From NCBI GenBank assembly GCA_934281565.1, contig CAKQXI010000001.1, positions 1 through 64,000 of the forward strand: DNA of 64,000 bases, written 5' to 3'. A model generated the notes under the pieces. It saw only the letters and a program-made list of their open reading frames with translations, did no database searches and was not told the origin of the DNA. Positions 53,351 through 62,967 of the stretch are shown here, one piece after another. The first letter of the stretch is position 1. Every line of letters begins with the position of its first letter. The DNA is from an uncultured Prevotella sp. GTDB taxonomy: Bacteria; Bacteroidota; Bacteroidia; Bacteroidales; Bacteroidaceae. A program made the position numbers and the translations under genes.

Positions 53351-53568
53351 GTGTGAACCCCTGCAAAACACTATGAACCCTTGGTTTTAAGGGTTCACAC
53401 TTTTAACACTGAAATGAACCCTTGGGGTAGAAACTTATATGCAGCGCGTGCGTAAAAGAATATAAAGAAAAGAATATCAGATAATTACATAGTACTTTTA
53501 ACACATAGTATTACAATAAAAAGTTTGCAAATGGGGTCAGGGTTCAGCTTTTTTCACCAAGGGTTCAT
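53351..53568. repeat. TGAACCC/GGGTTCA repeat array with competing hairpins
   Basis: The heptamer TGAACCC occurs at 53354, 53374 and 53415, and its complement GGGTTCA at 53391, 53540 and 53561. ATGAACCCTTGG is found twice directly (53373-53384, 53414-53425) and once inverted (53557-53568). Two different left arms (GTGTGAACCC at 53351 and TGAACCCTT at 53374) can pair with the same right arm at 53389-53400, giving mutually exclusive stems. Confidence 0.85.
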
Positions 53569-53876
53569 CTGCTGTATATTTTTTGGAACATCATTTTGTT
53601 TTCATAAATATCATACTTAAGTTCCCGAAGTTAATACTGAAGTTTTTATAAATATTTTATTACCATCATCACTACTTTTATGATAACGATACAAAAAAGT
53701 GCCATAGTTACGGTCGCAAAGTATTATACTTACGAGGGCTAAGTAACTTACTTAGGGAGCCTAAATATAATACTTACCTCAGCTTCGTGCAGGTGTAAAA
53801 AATACGAGAATATAAGTTTTTTATTAAGTTTTTTAAAAATTGCCGACAAAAGTAATGCGATGTGAAGAATTTTGTG

Positions 53877-53884
53877 TACCTTTG
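53877..53884 (+). promoter_or_regulatory. -7 box ahead of rsmH
   Basis: TACCTTTG lies 50 bp before the rsmH ATG. No -33 element is clear. It probably drives the dcw cluster. Confidence 0.55.
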
Positions 53885-53933
53885 AACCCGAATTTCTTTT
53901 ATATAAGATGTACATACGCGTTTTTATTGCAAA

Positions 53934-54848
53934 ATGATTAAGACAGCAGAAACATATCACGTACCAGTTCTCCTCAAGGAGAGCATCGACGGAATGAGCA
54001 TCAAGCCAGGAGGCATCTATGTGGATGTCACCTTTGGTGGAGGTGGGCATTCCAAGGAAATCCTTTCTCGGATAACGGCAGGAGGGCACCTCTACAGCTT
54101 CGATCAAGATGCTGACGCAGAGAAGAATATCATTACCAACCCTAACTTTACATTCGTATGCTCCAACTTTAGGTATCTCAAGAACTGGATGCGTTATTAT
54201 GATGTTGACGGCATAGACGGTTTGCTCGCTGACCTTGGCGTATCCAGCCATCATTTCGATGATGAAAGCAGAGGCTTTTCTTTCAGATTTAATGCACCTC
54301 TGGACATGAGGATGAACAAAAGAGCCGGGAAAACCGCTGCTGACATTGTAAACGACTATGAAGAAGAAGCTCTTGCCAACATCTTCTATCTTTATGGAGA
54401 ATTAAAGAACTCGCGCAAGATTGCATCTGCTCTTATAAAAGCAAGAAGTGGGAACAGAATAGAGACTACCCAAGACTTCATCACTGCCGTAGAACCTCTA
54501 TTCAAGAGGGAGAGAGAGAAAAAAGACATGGCAAAACTCTTCCAAGCCCTAAGAATTGAGGTAAACCACGAGATGGATGCCCTTAAGGAGATGTTGAGCT
54601 CTGCAACAGAACTACTGAAACCTGGCGGACGGCTCTCTGTCATAACTTACCATTCGTTAGAGGACAGGATTGTGAAGAACGTCATGAAATCGGGAAATCC
54701 TGAAGGAAAAATCACACAAGATTTCTTCGGCAGAATAGAGTCACCTTTCAAACTCATCAATAAAAAGGTTATCATTCCTGACAAAGAAGAACAAGAACGA
54801 AACCCAAGAAGCAGAAGTGCAAAACTTAGAATTGCAGAAAAGAAATGA
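53934..54848 (+). CDS. rsmH: 16S rRNA (cytosine-1402-N4)-methyltransferase
   Basis: A 304-aa SAM-dependent enzyme, formerly MraW. It begins YHVPVLLKESIDGMSIKPGG, followed by the SAM motif DVTFGGGGHSKEIL (near 32-45), LADLGVSSHHFD (near 99) and FNAPLDMRMN (near 118). C-terminal GRLSVITYHSLEDRIVK is also typical. It methylates C1402 in the ribosomal P site. It opens the dcw cluster here and overlaps ftsL by 4 bp (ATGA). Confidence 0.96.
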   Translation: MIKTAETYHVPVLLKESIDGMSIKPGGIYVDVTFGGGGHSKEILSRITAGGHLYSFDQDADAEKNIITNPNFTFVCSNFRYLKNWMRYYDVDGIDGLLADLGVSSHHFDDESRGFSFRFNAPLDMRMNKRAGKTAADIVNDYEEEALANIFYLYGELKNSRKIASALIKARSGNRIETTQDFITAVEPLFKREREKKDMAKLFQALRIEVNHEMDALKEMLSSATELLKPGGRLSVITYHSLEDRIVKNVMKSGNPEGKITQDFFGRIESPFKLINKKVIIPDKEEQERNPRSRSAKLRIAEKK

Positions 54849-55291
54849 ACGAGAATAACATAGACAATAAAGAAACTGTTGCCCCTGAAGAAGAACGCAA
54901 GACACTTGAGGAAACACAGAAAGAGGCTATTGCCCAACTTGCCATTGAGGAAGAAGCTCCCCAATCATCCAGCTTCACCTTGAGAAAGATATTGGGTGGT
55001 GACATTCTGACAGCACAATTCATACGCCGTCAGATATGGCTGATTATGCTCGTTGTTGTCTTTGTCATCGTCTATATCTCCAATCGATATGGCATACAAA
55101 AAGACCTTATCGAAATAGACCAATTACAGACAAAGTTGCAAGATGCCAAGTACAGAGCTTTGTCCACCAGCAGTCAGATAACAGAGAAAAGCCGTGAAAG
55201 CAATGTATTGGATATGCTGAACAACAACAAAGACAGCATCCTGCACATCGCAAGCCAACCACCTTACATTATTAATGTACCAGAAGAATGA
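54845..55291 (+). CDS. ftsL: FtsL-like cell-division protein
   Basis: A 148-aa bitopic membrane protein. The N-terminal 70 residues are acidic and cytoplasmic; one transmembrane helix (IWLIMLVVVFVIVYIS, about 60-75) is followed by a short periplasmic coiled coil (IEIDQLQTKLQDAKYRALST). Sequence identity to E. coli FtsL is not obvious; topology and position between rsmH and ftsI decide the call. It overlaps both neighbours by 4 bp, indicating translational coupling. Confidence 0.85.
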   Translation: MNENNIDNKETVAPEEERKTLEETQKEAIAQLAIEEEAPQSSSFTLRKILGGDILTAQFIRRQIWLIMLVVVFVIVYISNRYGIQKDLIEIDQLQTKLQDAKYRALSTSSQITEKSRESNVLDMLNNNKDSILHIASQPPYIINVPEE

Positions 55292-57444
55292 GTAAATTTG
55301 ACCATAAGAAAGTAATGCCTCGATATAGTGCCATTGCCATCATCATGACGCTAATAGCCATCACCGTTGTTGGCAAAGCACTATATATTATGACTGCCAA
55401 ACATGATTACTGGATGAAAGTCGCAGAACGTCAGAAAAGAGACTCTGTGACTGTTAAGCCAAACCGTGGCAACATCTTGAGTTGTGATGGTCAACTGATG
55501 GCAAGTTCTCTGCCTGAATACAAGGTTTTCATGGATTTTGTAACATTGAAAGAGACCAAGAATGATACGTTATGGAAAGATAAGGAAGACTCCATATGCC
55601 TCGGTCTCCACAAAATATTTCCTGACATCACTGCCACAGAGTTCAAGAGACATCTCAACAAGGGGTACCAAAAGGATAGTCGGCACTGGGCTGTCTACGA
55701 TGAGCGCATTGATTATAACACGTTCATGGAGATTAGGAATTTGCCTATATTCCGTCTCTCGAGTTACAAAAGTGGTTTCCACTGGGAAGAATATAATGCT
55801 CGCACACGACCATATGGAACATTGGCAGGAAGAACAATCGGCACATTGTATGGGGCAAAGGACACTGCCAGATTTGGACTTGAGTTGTTTTATGACTCAA
55901 CCTTACGTGGCAGCAATGGTATCGTCCATCGCAGAAAGGTTCGTGATAAGTTCCTCGACATCACTGATACACCAGCCATTGATGGTGCAGACATTATGAC
56001 CACCATTGATGTAAACATCCAAGATTTGGCGGAGCGTTCTGTCCTAAAGGAGTTAAAAGATATTGATGGAGATGTTGGTGTAGCCATCGTGATGGATGTA
56101 CCGACTGGAGACATCAAAGCTATCGTCAATCTCGAGAAAGGCAAGGACAAAAAATATCGAGAAACAAAGAACCATGCCGTCAGCGATCTTCTGGAGCCAG
56201 GCTCTGTTTTCAAACCAGCCTCTTTATTGGTTGCCTTGGAGGATGGTGTAGTCGATACAACGTGCAAAGTCCAAACTGGCAACGGTATTTGGAAAATGTA
56301 TGGTAAAGAAATGAAAGACCATAACTGGCGAAAAGGTGGATTTGGCTTAATCAGTTTTTCTAAAACTCTTTGGGTTAGTTCCAACATTGGTGTAAGCCGT
56401 ATCATTGATGATCATTACAAGAACAATCCAGAGAAGTTCGTGAAAGGCATCTATCGCCTTGGCTTGGCAGACGACCTTGATATAACAATCATAGGTGCTA
56501 CCCCTGCCATCATTCGTATGCCACACAAAAACAAGCATAAGCAATATACGAACTGGAGCCATACGACTCTGCCTTGGATGAGCATCGGCTATGAGACGCA
56601 AGTGCCACCTATCTCTACGCTCACATTCTATAATGCCATTGCCAATAATGGCAAAATGATGCGCCCACGCTTTGTTTCCAAAGTCGTGAAGAATGGAGAA
56701 ATTATCAAGGAGTTTCCACCAGAAGTAATGCGTCCTCACATTGCCAAGGAAGAAAACATCAAGAAAATACAAAATATCTTGGAGCAAGTAGTAAGCATTG
56801 GATTAGGTAAGCAAGCAGGCTCTCATAACTTCAAAGTAGCAGGCAAGACAGGTACAGCCCAGATTTCAAAGGGACGAGGTGGATACAAGACAGGAGGGAC
56901 CCATTATCTTGTCAGCTTTGCAGGCTATTTTCCTGCCGATGCCCCTCGTTACAGTTGCATTGTCTGCATCCAAAAGCCTGGACCAAATGCATCTGGCGGT
57001 ACTATGTGCGGTAAAGTTTTCCATGAGATTGCAGAAGGTGTCATGGCACAAAGTCTTAAACTCGATGTAAGAGATGCGAGGGATGCCAGCTCTGTCTTCG
57101 TTCCAGATGTTAAGACTGGCAACATCTTGGCAGCCGACTATGTACTGACACATCTTGGCATTAGAACCAATCCTACATGGTCTGGGAGTTATGCCAATGG
57201 AAATCCTATATGGGGAAAAGCAGAGAAAGAGGGCAACAAGGCTATCAAACTTACCAAGGAAAAGGTATATGGCAAGCACACTGTACCAAATGTCATTGGC
57301 ATGGGAGCCAGAGATGCCATCTTTATGCTAGAAAGCAGAGGCATCAAGACATACATCTATGGCAGAGGTAAGGTTACCAAGCAAAGCTTGTCACCGGGTA
57401 CCCCTATCAGGAAGAAGTCCACCTGTAAAATCATACTTGAATAA
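55288..57444 (+). CDS. ftsI: Division-specific penicillin-binding protein (transpeptidase)
   Basis: A 718-aa class-B PBP. An N-terminal membrane anchor (about 10-32) is followed by the pedestal domain and the transpeptidase. The three active-site motifs are S306-V-F-K309 in EPGSVFKPAS, S364-S-N366 and K520-T-G in AGKTGTAQ. The C-terminal end (about 660-718, TVPNVIGMGARDAIFMLESRG) is a PASTA domain, common in Bacteroidetes FtsI and absent from E. coli FtsI. It makes septal peptidoglycan cross-links together with FtsW, encoded downstream. Confidence 0.96.
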   Translation: MSKFDHKKVMPRYSAIAIIMTLIAITVVGKALYIMTAKHDYWMKVAERQKRDSVTVKPNRGNILSCDGQLMASSLPEYKVFMDFVTLKETKNDTLWKDKEDSICLGLHKIFPDITATEFKRHLNKGYQKDSRHWAVYDERIDYNTFMEIRNLPIFRLSSYKSGFHWEEYNARTRPYGTLAGRTIGTLYGAKDTARFGLELFYDSTLRGSNGIVHRRKVRDKFLDITDTPAIDGADIMTTIDVNIQDLAERSVLKELKDIDGDVGVAIVMDVPTGDIKAIVNLEKGKDKKYRETKNHAVSDLLEPGSVFKPASLLVALEDGVVDTTCKVQTGNGIWKMYGKEMKDHNWRKGGFGLISFSKTLWVSSNIGVSRIIDDHYKNNPEKFVKGIYRLGLADDLDITIIGATPAIIRMPHKNKHKQYTNWSHTTLPWMSIGYETQVPPISTLTFYNAIANNGKMMRPRFVSKVVKNGEIIKEFPPEVMRPHIAKEENIKKIQNILEQVVSIGLGKQAGSHNFKVAGKTGTAQISKGRGGYKTGGTHYLVSFAGYFPADAPRYSCIVCIQKPGPNASGGTMCGKVFHEIAEGVMAQSLKLDVRDARDASSVFVPDVKTGNILAADYVLTHLGIRTNPTWSGSYANGNPIWGKAEKEGNKAIKLTKEKVYGKHTVPNVIGMGARDAIFMLESRGIKTYIYGRGKVTKQSLSPGTPIRKKSTCKIILE

Positions 57445-57505
57445 GCTTCCGTCATCTGGTATATAAAGGTATGTATATAACAACAGAATAAAATAAAAAC
57501 ATAAT

Positions 57506-58966
57506 ATGAAACTAAAAGAATTACTCAAAAACATCACTCCGATTCAGATAATCGGCGATGCAGAAATTGAAGTGTCAGGTATAAACATTGACTCTCGAAA
57601 AATCAAGGATGGCCATCTATTTGTGGCTATGAAAGGTACGCAAGTAGACGGACATAAGTTCATTCCCAAAGCTATCGAACTTGGAGCTAAATCTATATTA
57701 TGCGAAGACTTGCCTGAGGAAACAGCAGAAGGTGTCACTTATATCCAAGTAGACTCTACGGAAGAAGCTGTTGGAAAAGTTGCGACATTATTTTATGGCG
57801 ACCCATCTCACAAATTGAAATTGATTGGTGTAACTGGCACTAACGGAAAGACCACTATCGCTACCTTATTATATAATATGTTCCGCAAATTCGGATATAA
57901 ATGTGGCTTGCTCTCAACTGTATGCAACTACATTGAGGACAAGGCTATCCCAGCAGACCATACGACACCCGACCCTATTGAGCTAAACGCCCTATTGGGA
58001 GAAATGGTGAAAGCTGGCTGTGAATATGCTTTTATGGAATGTTCATCCCATGCCATCGCCCAGAAGCGAATAGGAGGTCTAAACTTTACAGGTGGAATCT
58101 TCACTAACCTTACTCGTGACCACTTGGACTATCACAAGACATTTGAGAACTATCGAGATGCGAAGAAAGCTTTCTTCGACAGTCTGCCAAAGACTGCTTT
58201 TGCCATTACCAATGCCGATGACAAAAATGGTATGGTCATGGTTCAAAATACCAAAGCAAATATCAAGACTTATTCCACACGTAGCATGGCAGACTTTAAG
58301 GCAAAAATCTTGGAGTGCCATTTTGGTGGAATGTACTTGGACATTGATGGAAAGGAAGTTGGCGTACAATTCATCGGAAAATTCAATGTCAGCAACCTAC
58401 TTGCCGTATATGGTACAGCTGTCATGCTTGGCAAAAAGCCAGAAGATATACTTGTCGTACTCAGCACATTGCATAGTGTCAGTGGCAGACTTGAGCCTAT
58501 CCAGTCACCAGAAGGATATACTGCTATCGTAGATTATGCACATACTCCAGATGCCTTGGAAAATGTATTGAAAGCTATCCATGAAGTATTAAATGGAAAG
58601 GGACACGTCATCACTGTATGTGGAGCTGGTGGAAACCGTGACAAAGGAAAACGTCCTTTGATGGCATTAGAAGCAGTCAAGCAAAGTGACAAAGTTATCA
58701 TCACCAGCGATAATCCTCGTTTTGAGGAACCACAAGACATCATCAACGATATGTTAGCAGGTCTTAACACACAACAAATGAAGAAAGTAGTTAGTATCGT
58801 TGACCGAAAAGAGGCTATTCGTACTGCCTGTATGATGGCTGAGAAAGGTGATGTCATCTTAGTTGCCGGAAAGGGACATGAGAACTATCAGGAAATAAAA
58901 GGCGTAAAGCATCACTTTGATGACAAAGAAGTGCTTCGAGATATTTTTGGAATTAAACAAGACTAA
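57506..58966 (+). CDS. murE: UDP-MurNAc-L-Ala-D-Glu:meso-diaminopimelate ligase
   Basis: A 486-aa Mur ligase. ATP-binding loop [15 protein letters not shown] is near residue 109-123. TTPDPIELN near 153 and ECSSHAI near 172 line the UDP-MurNAc site. DNPR (402-405) is the motif of enzymes adding meso-diaminopimelate, so the peptidoglycan should be of the mDAP type. The family length is normal. It starts 61 bp behind ftsI. Confidence 0.96.
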   Translation: MKLKELLKNITPIQIIGDAEIEVSGINIDSRKIKDGHLFVAMKGTQVDGHKFIPKAIELGAKSILCEDLPEETAEGVTYIQVDSTEEAVGKVATLFYGDPSHKLKLIGVTGTNGKTTIATLLYNMFRKFGYKCGLLSTVCNYIEDKAIPADHTTPDPIELNALLGEMVKAGCEYAFMECSSHAIAQKRIGGLNFTGGIFTNLTRDHLDYHKTFENYRDAKKAFFDSLPKTAFAITNADDKNGMVMVQNTKANIKTYSTRSMADFKAKILECHFGGMYLDIDGKEVGVQFIGKFNVSNLLAVYGTAVMLGKKPEDILVVLSTLHSVSGRLEPIQSPEGYTAIVDYAHTPDALENVLKAIHEVLNGKGHVITVCGAGGNRDKGKRPLMALEAVKQSDKVIITSDNPRFEEPQDIINDMLAGLNTQQMKKVVSIVDRKEAIRTACMMAEKGDVILVAGKGHENYQEIKGVKHHFDDKEVLRDIFGIKQD

Positions 58967-58971
58967 GAAAA

Positions 58972-60240
58972 ATGTTATATTATCTCTTTAGATTTTTAGA
59001 GCAATGGGGAATCTCAGGCTCTCATATGTGGGGTTACATCTCATTCCGTGCCCTGCTCGCACTTATCGTATCATTAGTAATCTCCGCTTGGTTTGGAGAA
59101 AGATTTATCAAATATCTCAAGAGCAAACAGATTACCGAGACCCAACGTGATGCAAGCATTGACCCATTCGGAGTCAAGAAGATTGGCGTTCCATCCATGG
59201 GTGGTGTCATCATCATCATGGCTATACTCATACCAGTATTGTTATTAGGCCGTTTACGCAACATCTACCTTATCTTGATGATCATCACGACTGTATGGTT
59301 AGGTTTCCTTGGAGGTATGGATGATTTCATCAAGATTTTCAAACGAGACAAGGAAGGCTTGAAAGGTAAGTACAAAATCGTAGGTCAGATAGGTATAGGA
59401 CTCATTGTAGGTTTAGTATTATGGGCATCGCCTGATGTGAAGATGAATGAAAACCTTGCCATTGAACGCCAAGGGCAAGAAACAGTAGTAAAACATCGTA
59501 CGAAACCCACAAAATCATTGAAAACAACCATTCCTTTCATCAAAGGACATAATTTGGATTACTCACACATCACTGAGTTTTGTGGGAAATATAAGACCGC
59601 TGCAGGATGGATACTCTTTGTCATTATGACTATCTTTGTCGTCACTGCGGTATCCAACGGTGCCAACTTGAATGACGGAATGGATGGAATGTGTGCAGGA
59701 AACTCCGCAATCATTGGTGTTGCCTTAGGTATCTTAGCATACGTGTCATCACATATCCAATTCGCCGCTTACCTTAACATCATGTACATTCCAGGCTCAG
59801 AGGAACTTGTGGTGTTTTTCTGTGCATTCATCGGAGCCCTTATAGGTTTCCTTTGGTACAATGCTTATCCCGCACAAGTATTTATGGGTGACACAGGCTC
59901 GCTAACCATCGGCGGTATCATTGCAGTAGGTGCGATTATCATTCACAAGGAATTAATGCTACCTATCCTTTGTGGCATATTCTTTGTAGAGAGTCTTAGT
60001 GTCATTGTGCAGGTATATTATTATAAATCTGGCAAGAGAAAAGGCATCAAGCAACGCATATTCAAGCGCACACCTATCCACGACAACTTCAGGACACAAG
60101 ATTGCCAATTGGACCCTGAATGTAAATACCTCATCAAGAAACCACATAGTGCCATCCATGAATCCAAGATTACCATCCGCTTCTGGATTATCACTATTAT
60201 TCTTGCTGCATTGACTATCATAACATTGAAGATTAGATAA
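58972..60240 (+). CDS. mraY: Phospho-MurNAc-pentapeptide transferase
   Basis: A 422-aa integral membrane enzyme that attaches phospho-MurNAc-pentapeptide to undecaprenyl phosphate (lipid I). Signature stretches are PSMGGVIIIMAI near 75, GFLGGMDDFIKI near 114 with catalytic aspartates, and NGANLNDGMDGMCAG near 229. It is about 60 residues longer than E. coli MraY (360 aa), mostly because of a hydrophilic insertion near 155-195, which is typical of Bacteroidetes. Confidence 0.95.
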   Translation: MLYYLFRFLEQWGISGSHMWGYISFRALLALIVSLVISAWFGERFIKYLKSKQITETQRDASIDPFGVKKIGVPSMGGVIIIMAILIPVLLLGRLRNIYLILMIITTVWLGFLGGMDDFIKIFKRDKEGLKGKYKIVGQIGIGLIVGLVLWASPDVKMNENLAIERQGQETVVKHRTKPTKSLKTTIPFIKGHNLDYSHITEFCGKYKTAAGWILFVIMTIFVVTAVSNGANLNDGMDGMCAGNSAIIGVALGILAYVSSHIQFAAYLNIMYIPGSEELVVFFCAFIGALIGFLWYNAYPAQVFMGDTGSLTIGGIIAVGAIIIHKELMLPILCGIFFVESLSVIVQVYYYKSGKRKGIKQRIFKRTPIHDNFRTQDCQLDPECKYLIKKPHSAIHESKITIRFWIITIILAALTIITLKIR

Positions 60241-60249
60241 AATAACAAT

Positions 60250-61581
60250 ATGAGTAGAATTGTAATTTTAGGTGCTGGGGAGAGCGGTGCTGGTGCCGCT
60301 ATCTTAGCCAAGAAAGAAGGATTTGATGTATTTGTCTCTGATATGTCTAGCATCAAGGACAAATACAAGAAACTGTTGGATGACCATGATATAGAATGGG
60401 AAGAAGGTCACCATACAGAAGAAAAAATTCTGAATGCTGATGAAGTAATCAAGAGTCCTGGCATCCCAAAAGAGGCTCCTATGATTCAGAAACTGATGAA
60501 ACAAGGTACTCCTATTATCAGTGAGATTGAGTTTGCCGGACGTTATACAAATGCGAAAATGATTTGCATCACTGGTAGCAATGGCAAGACGACAACTACT
60601 TCTTTGATTTATCACATATTCAAGACTGCAGGATACGATGCCGGATTAGCTGGCAACATTGGCAATAGCTTGGCACTCCAAGTAGCAGAAACCCCACATG
60701 AATACTACATCATAGAATTGAGTAGTTTCCAGTTAGACAATATGTATAATTTCCGTGCCAACATTGCTATTTTGCTGAATATAACTCCAGACCACTTGGA
60801 CCGTTATGAGTTCTGTATGCAGAACTACATCGATGCAAAGATGCGTATCACCCAGAACCAGACAAAGGAAGACAGTTTCATTTTCTGGAATGATGATCCT
60901 ATCGTAAAGAAAGAACTGGACAAATACAACCTACAATCCCATATCTGTCCGTTCTCAGAAGACAAGGAAACAGACAGTGTTGGTTACATAGATAACGACA
61001 AGTATCAGTTGAATTATCCTACTCCATTCTACATGAAACAGGAAGAACTGAGTTTGACAGGGAAACATAATATCTACAATAGTCTTGCAGCAGGATTAGC
61101 ATGCCATATTGCAGGCATCAAAGAAGAATATATCCGCAAAGGACTCAGCGACTTCCCGGGTGTAGAGCATCGCTTGGAGAAAGTTTGCAAAGTTAACGGT
61201 GTACAATACATCAATGACTCAAAAGCTACCAATGTCGATGCCTGTTGGTATGCCTTAGAAAGCATGAAGACCCCAACTATTCTCATTCTTGGAGGAAAGG
61301 ACAAAGGCAATGACTATGAGCACATTAAAGACTTGGTAAAACAGAAATGCAGAGGATTGGTATATCTCGGAGCAGACAACCAGAAATTGCATGACAACTT
61401 CGATATGCTGGGCATCCCTGTACGTGACACGCATAGCATGAAAGATTGTGTGAAAGCCTGCCATGAAATGGCTAAGTCGGAGGATACTGTATTGTTGAGC
61501 CCTTGTTGTGCCAGCTTCGACCTCTTTAAAAATATGGAAGACCGAGGCGAGCAGTTCAAGACTCTTGTTAGACAACTATAA
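60250..61581 (+). CDS. murD: UDP-MurNAc-L-alanine:D-glutamate ligase
   Basis: A 443-aa Mur ligase. N-terminal Rossmann motif ILGAGESGAGAAILAKKEG (5-23), ATP loop ITGSNGKTTTTSLIYH near 107, ELSSFQLD near 156 and NITPDHLDRY near 176. The C-terminal domain contains YINDSKATNVDA and LILGGKDKGNDY. It adds D-Glu to UDP-MurNAc-L-Ala in the cytoplasm. It follows mraY by 9 bp. Confidence 0.96.
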   Translation: MSRIVILGAGESGAGAAILAKKEGFDVFVSDMSSIKDKYKKLLDDHDIEWEEGHHTEEKILNADEVIKSPGIPKEAPMIQKLMKQGTPIISEIEFAGRYTNAKMICITGSNGKTTTTSLIYHIFKTAGYDAGLAGNIGNSLALQVAETPHEYYIIELSSFQLDNMYNFRANIAILLNITPDHLDRYEFCMQNYIDAKMRITQNQTKEDSFIFWNDDPIVKKELDKYNLQSHICPFSEDKETDSVGYIDNDKYQLNYPTPFYMKQEELSLTGKHNIYNSLAAGLACHIAGIKEEYIRKGLSDFPGVEHRLEKVCKVNGVQYINDSKATNVDACWYALESMKTPTILILGGKDKGNDYEHIKDLVKQKCRGLVYLGADNQKLHDNFDMLGIPVRDTHSMKDCVKACHEMAKSEDTVLLSPCCASFDLFKNMEDRGEQFKTLVRQL

Positions 61582-61606
61582 AAATAGTTTAAACATATAA
61601 CAAAAA

Positions 61607-62887
61607 ATGGAAAATAAGACCATAGGCAATCTTTTCAAAGGAGATAAAGTCATCTGGATGATATTTTTCTTCCTTTGTATGATAAGTATCATTGAGGTAT
61701 ATTCCGCCTCAAGCTCCTTGTCATATAAATCAGGTAACTACATGGGGCCAGTTCTTAGGCACATGTCCATATTACTGATGGGATTAGGCTCAATGATATG
61801 TATGCTTCAGGTCAAATGCAAGTATTTCAAACTTGTCACTCCATTTATCTTGCTCATCTCTGGAATCATGTTGCTGTGGGTGCTTTTTGCTGGGCACTCC
61901 ACCAATGGGGCTGCAAGATGGATTAGCTTTATCGGCATACAGTTTCAACCATCAGAAATCGCAAAGGGTGCCGTTGTCTTAGCCGTAGCACAGATCCTAA
62001 GTGCGACACAAACAAAGGATGGAGCTGACAAGAAAGCATTCAAATTTGTTCTTTGGATCTGTATCCCCTATGCATTAGCTATTTGCTTAGAGAACTTATC
62101 CACCGCCATGTTGCTCTGTCTCACGGTTCTTTGCATGATGATTATCGGACAAGTATCCATGCGACAGATTGGCAAGCTCGTTGGAATTGTCTCACTAATA
62201 ATCATTATCATCTTTGCAGGTATCATGATATTTGGTCAAGACAAAGAGATAGAGGCACAAAAGATGGGTAATTCTCTAACAGAAAAGACCGTCCAGGCTT
62301 CCGAAGAAGAACCAGGAATAATCAAAAAGATATTTCATAGGGCAGACACTTGGAAAGGGAGAATAGACAAATGGTTAGACAACAAACCTGTGCCTCCGGA
62401 AGATGTTGATTTAGACAAAGATGCTCAAGTTGCACATGCCAACATCGCCATCGCTTCTTCCAACATCATAGGTAAAGGACCGGGCAATTCTGTAGAAAGA
62501 GACTTCTTGTCTCAGGCTTTCTCAGATTTCATCTATGCCATCATCATAGAGGAACTCGGTATCACAGGAGCTATCATTGTTGCTTTATTGTATATCTTTC
62601 TACTCTTTAGGACAGGACAGATTGCCAATCGGTGTGAGAATACATTCCCAGCTTTTTTGGCAATGGGTTTAGCCATTTTGCTCGTCACCCAGGCCTTATT
62701 CAATATGCTTGTTGCAGTAGGTATCGCACCAGTTACAGGTCAGCCACTTCCGCTCATCAGTAGAGGTGGAACTTCAACGATCATCAACTGCTTGTACGTG
62801 GGCATCATCTTGAGCATAAGTAGGACGGCAAAGAAGAAAGAAACGCCACAAAAAGGGGAAAATCTTAACAAATTAGCTTCCGAATAG
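61607..62887 (+). CDS. ftsW: Septal peptidoglycan polymerase (SEDS)
   Basis: A 426-aa SEDS glycosyltransferase partner of FtsI. About ten membrane segments. GAARWISFIGIQFQPSEIAKGA near 101-122 is the SEDS signature with the conserved W and P. The final GQPLPLISRGGTSTI near 379 is the other signature. A long hydrophilic loop (about 205-275) containing KIFHRADTWKGRIDKWLD is a Bacteroidetes feature and includes the catalytic-loop region. Confidence 0.94.
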   Translation: MENKTIGNLFKGDKVIWMIFFFLCMISIIEVYSASSSLSYKSGNYMGPVLRHMSILLMGLGSMICMLQVKCKYFKLVTPFILLISGIMLLWVLFAGHSTNGAARWISFIGIQFQPSEIAKGAVVLAVAQILSATQTKDGADKKAFKFVLWICIPYALAICLENLSTAMLLCLTVLCMMIIGQVSMRQIGKLVGIVSLIIIIIFAGIMIFGQDKEIEAQKMGNSLTEKTVQASEEEPGIIKKIFHRADTWKGRIDKWLDNKPVPPEDVDLDKDAQVAHANIAIASSNIIGKGPGNSVERDFLSQAFSDFIYAIIIEELGITGAIIVALLYIFLLFRTGQIANRCENTFPAFLAMGLAILLVTQALFNMLVAVGIAPVTGQPLPLISRGGTSTIINCLYVGIILSISRTAKKKETPQKGENLNKLASE

Positions 62888-62940
62888 AAAAAGAGTATCA
62901 TAATTTAGGTAAAAAATGCCATGGAATGGATTTTTTTGCT

Positions 62941-62948
62941 TACCTTTG
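62941..62948 (+). promoter_or_regulatory. -7 box ahead of murG
   Basis: TACCTTTG lies 20 bp before the murG ATG, with no clear -33 element. It suggests an internal promoter in the dcw cluster. Confidence 0.45.
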
Positions 62949-62967
62949 CATAGAAACAAGAAAGAAC

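Larger units (their letters stand above)
53061..53933. other. 870-bp gene-free region upstream of the dcw cluster
   Basis: No supportable gene on either strand. It is AT-rich and contains the TGAACCC repeat array (53351-53568), a pair of near-identical words TATTATACTTAC and TATAATACTTAC near 53722 and 53766, and a -7 box TACCTTTG at 53877-53884. The mraZ gene that often opens the cluster is not here. Confidence 0.8.

Noticed and set aside
53722..53777. Pair of TATTATACTTAC-type words as attachment sites
   Set aside because: The two words are short and imperfect and enclose only about 40 bp without any recombination gene.
53748..54254. Minus-strand frame of 168 aa overlapping rsmH
   Set aside because: It is antisense to the SAM-binding region of rsmH and shows no family features.
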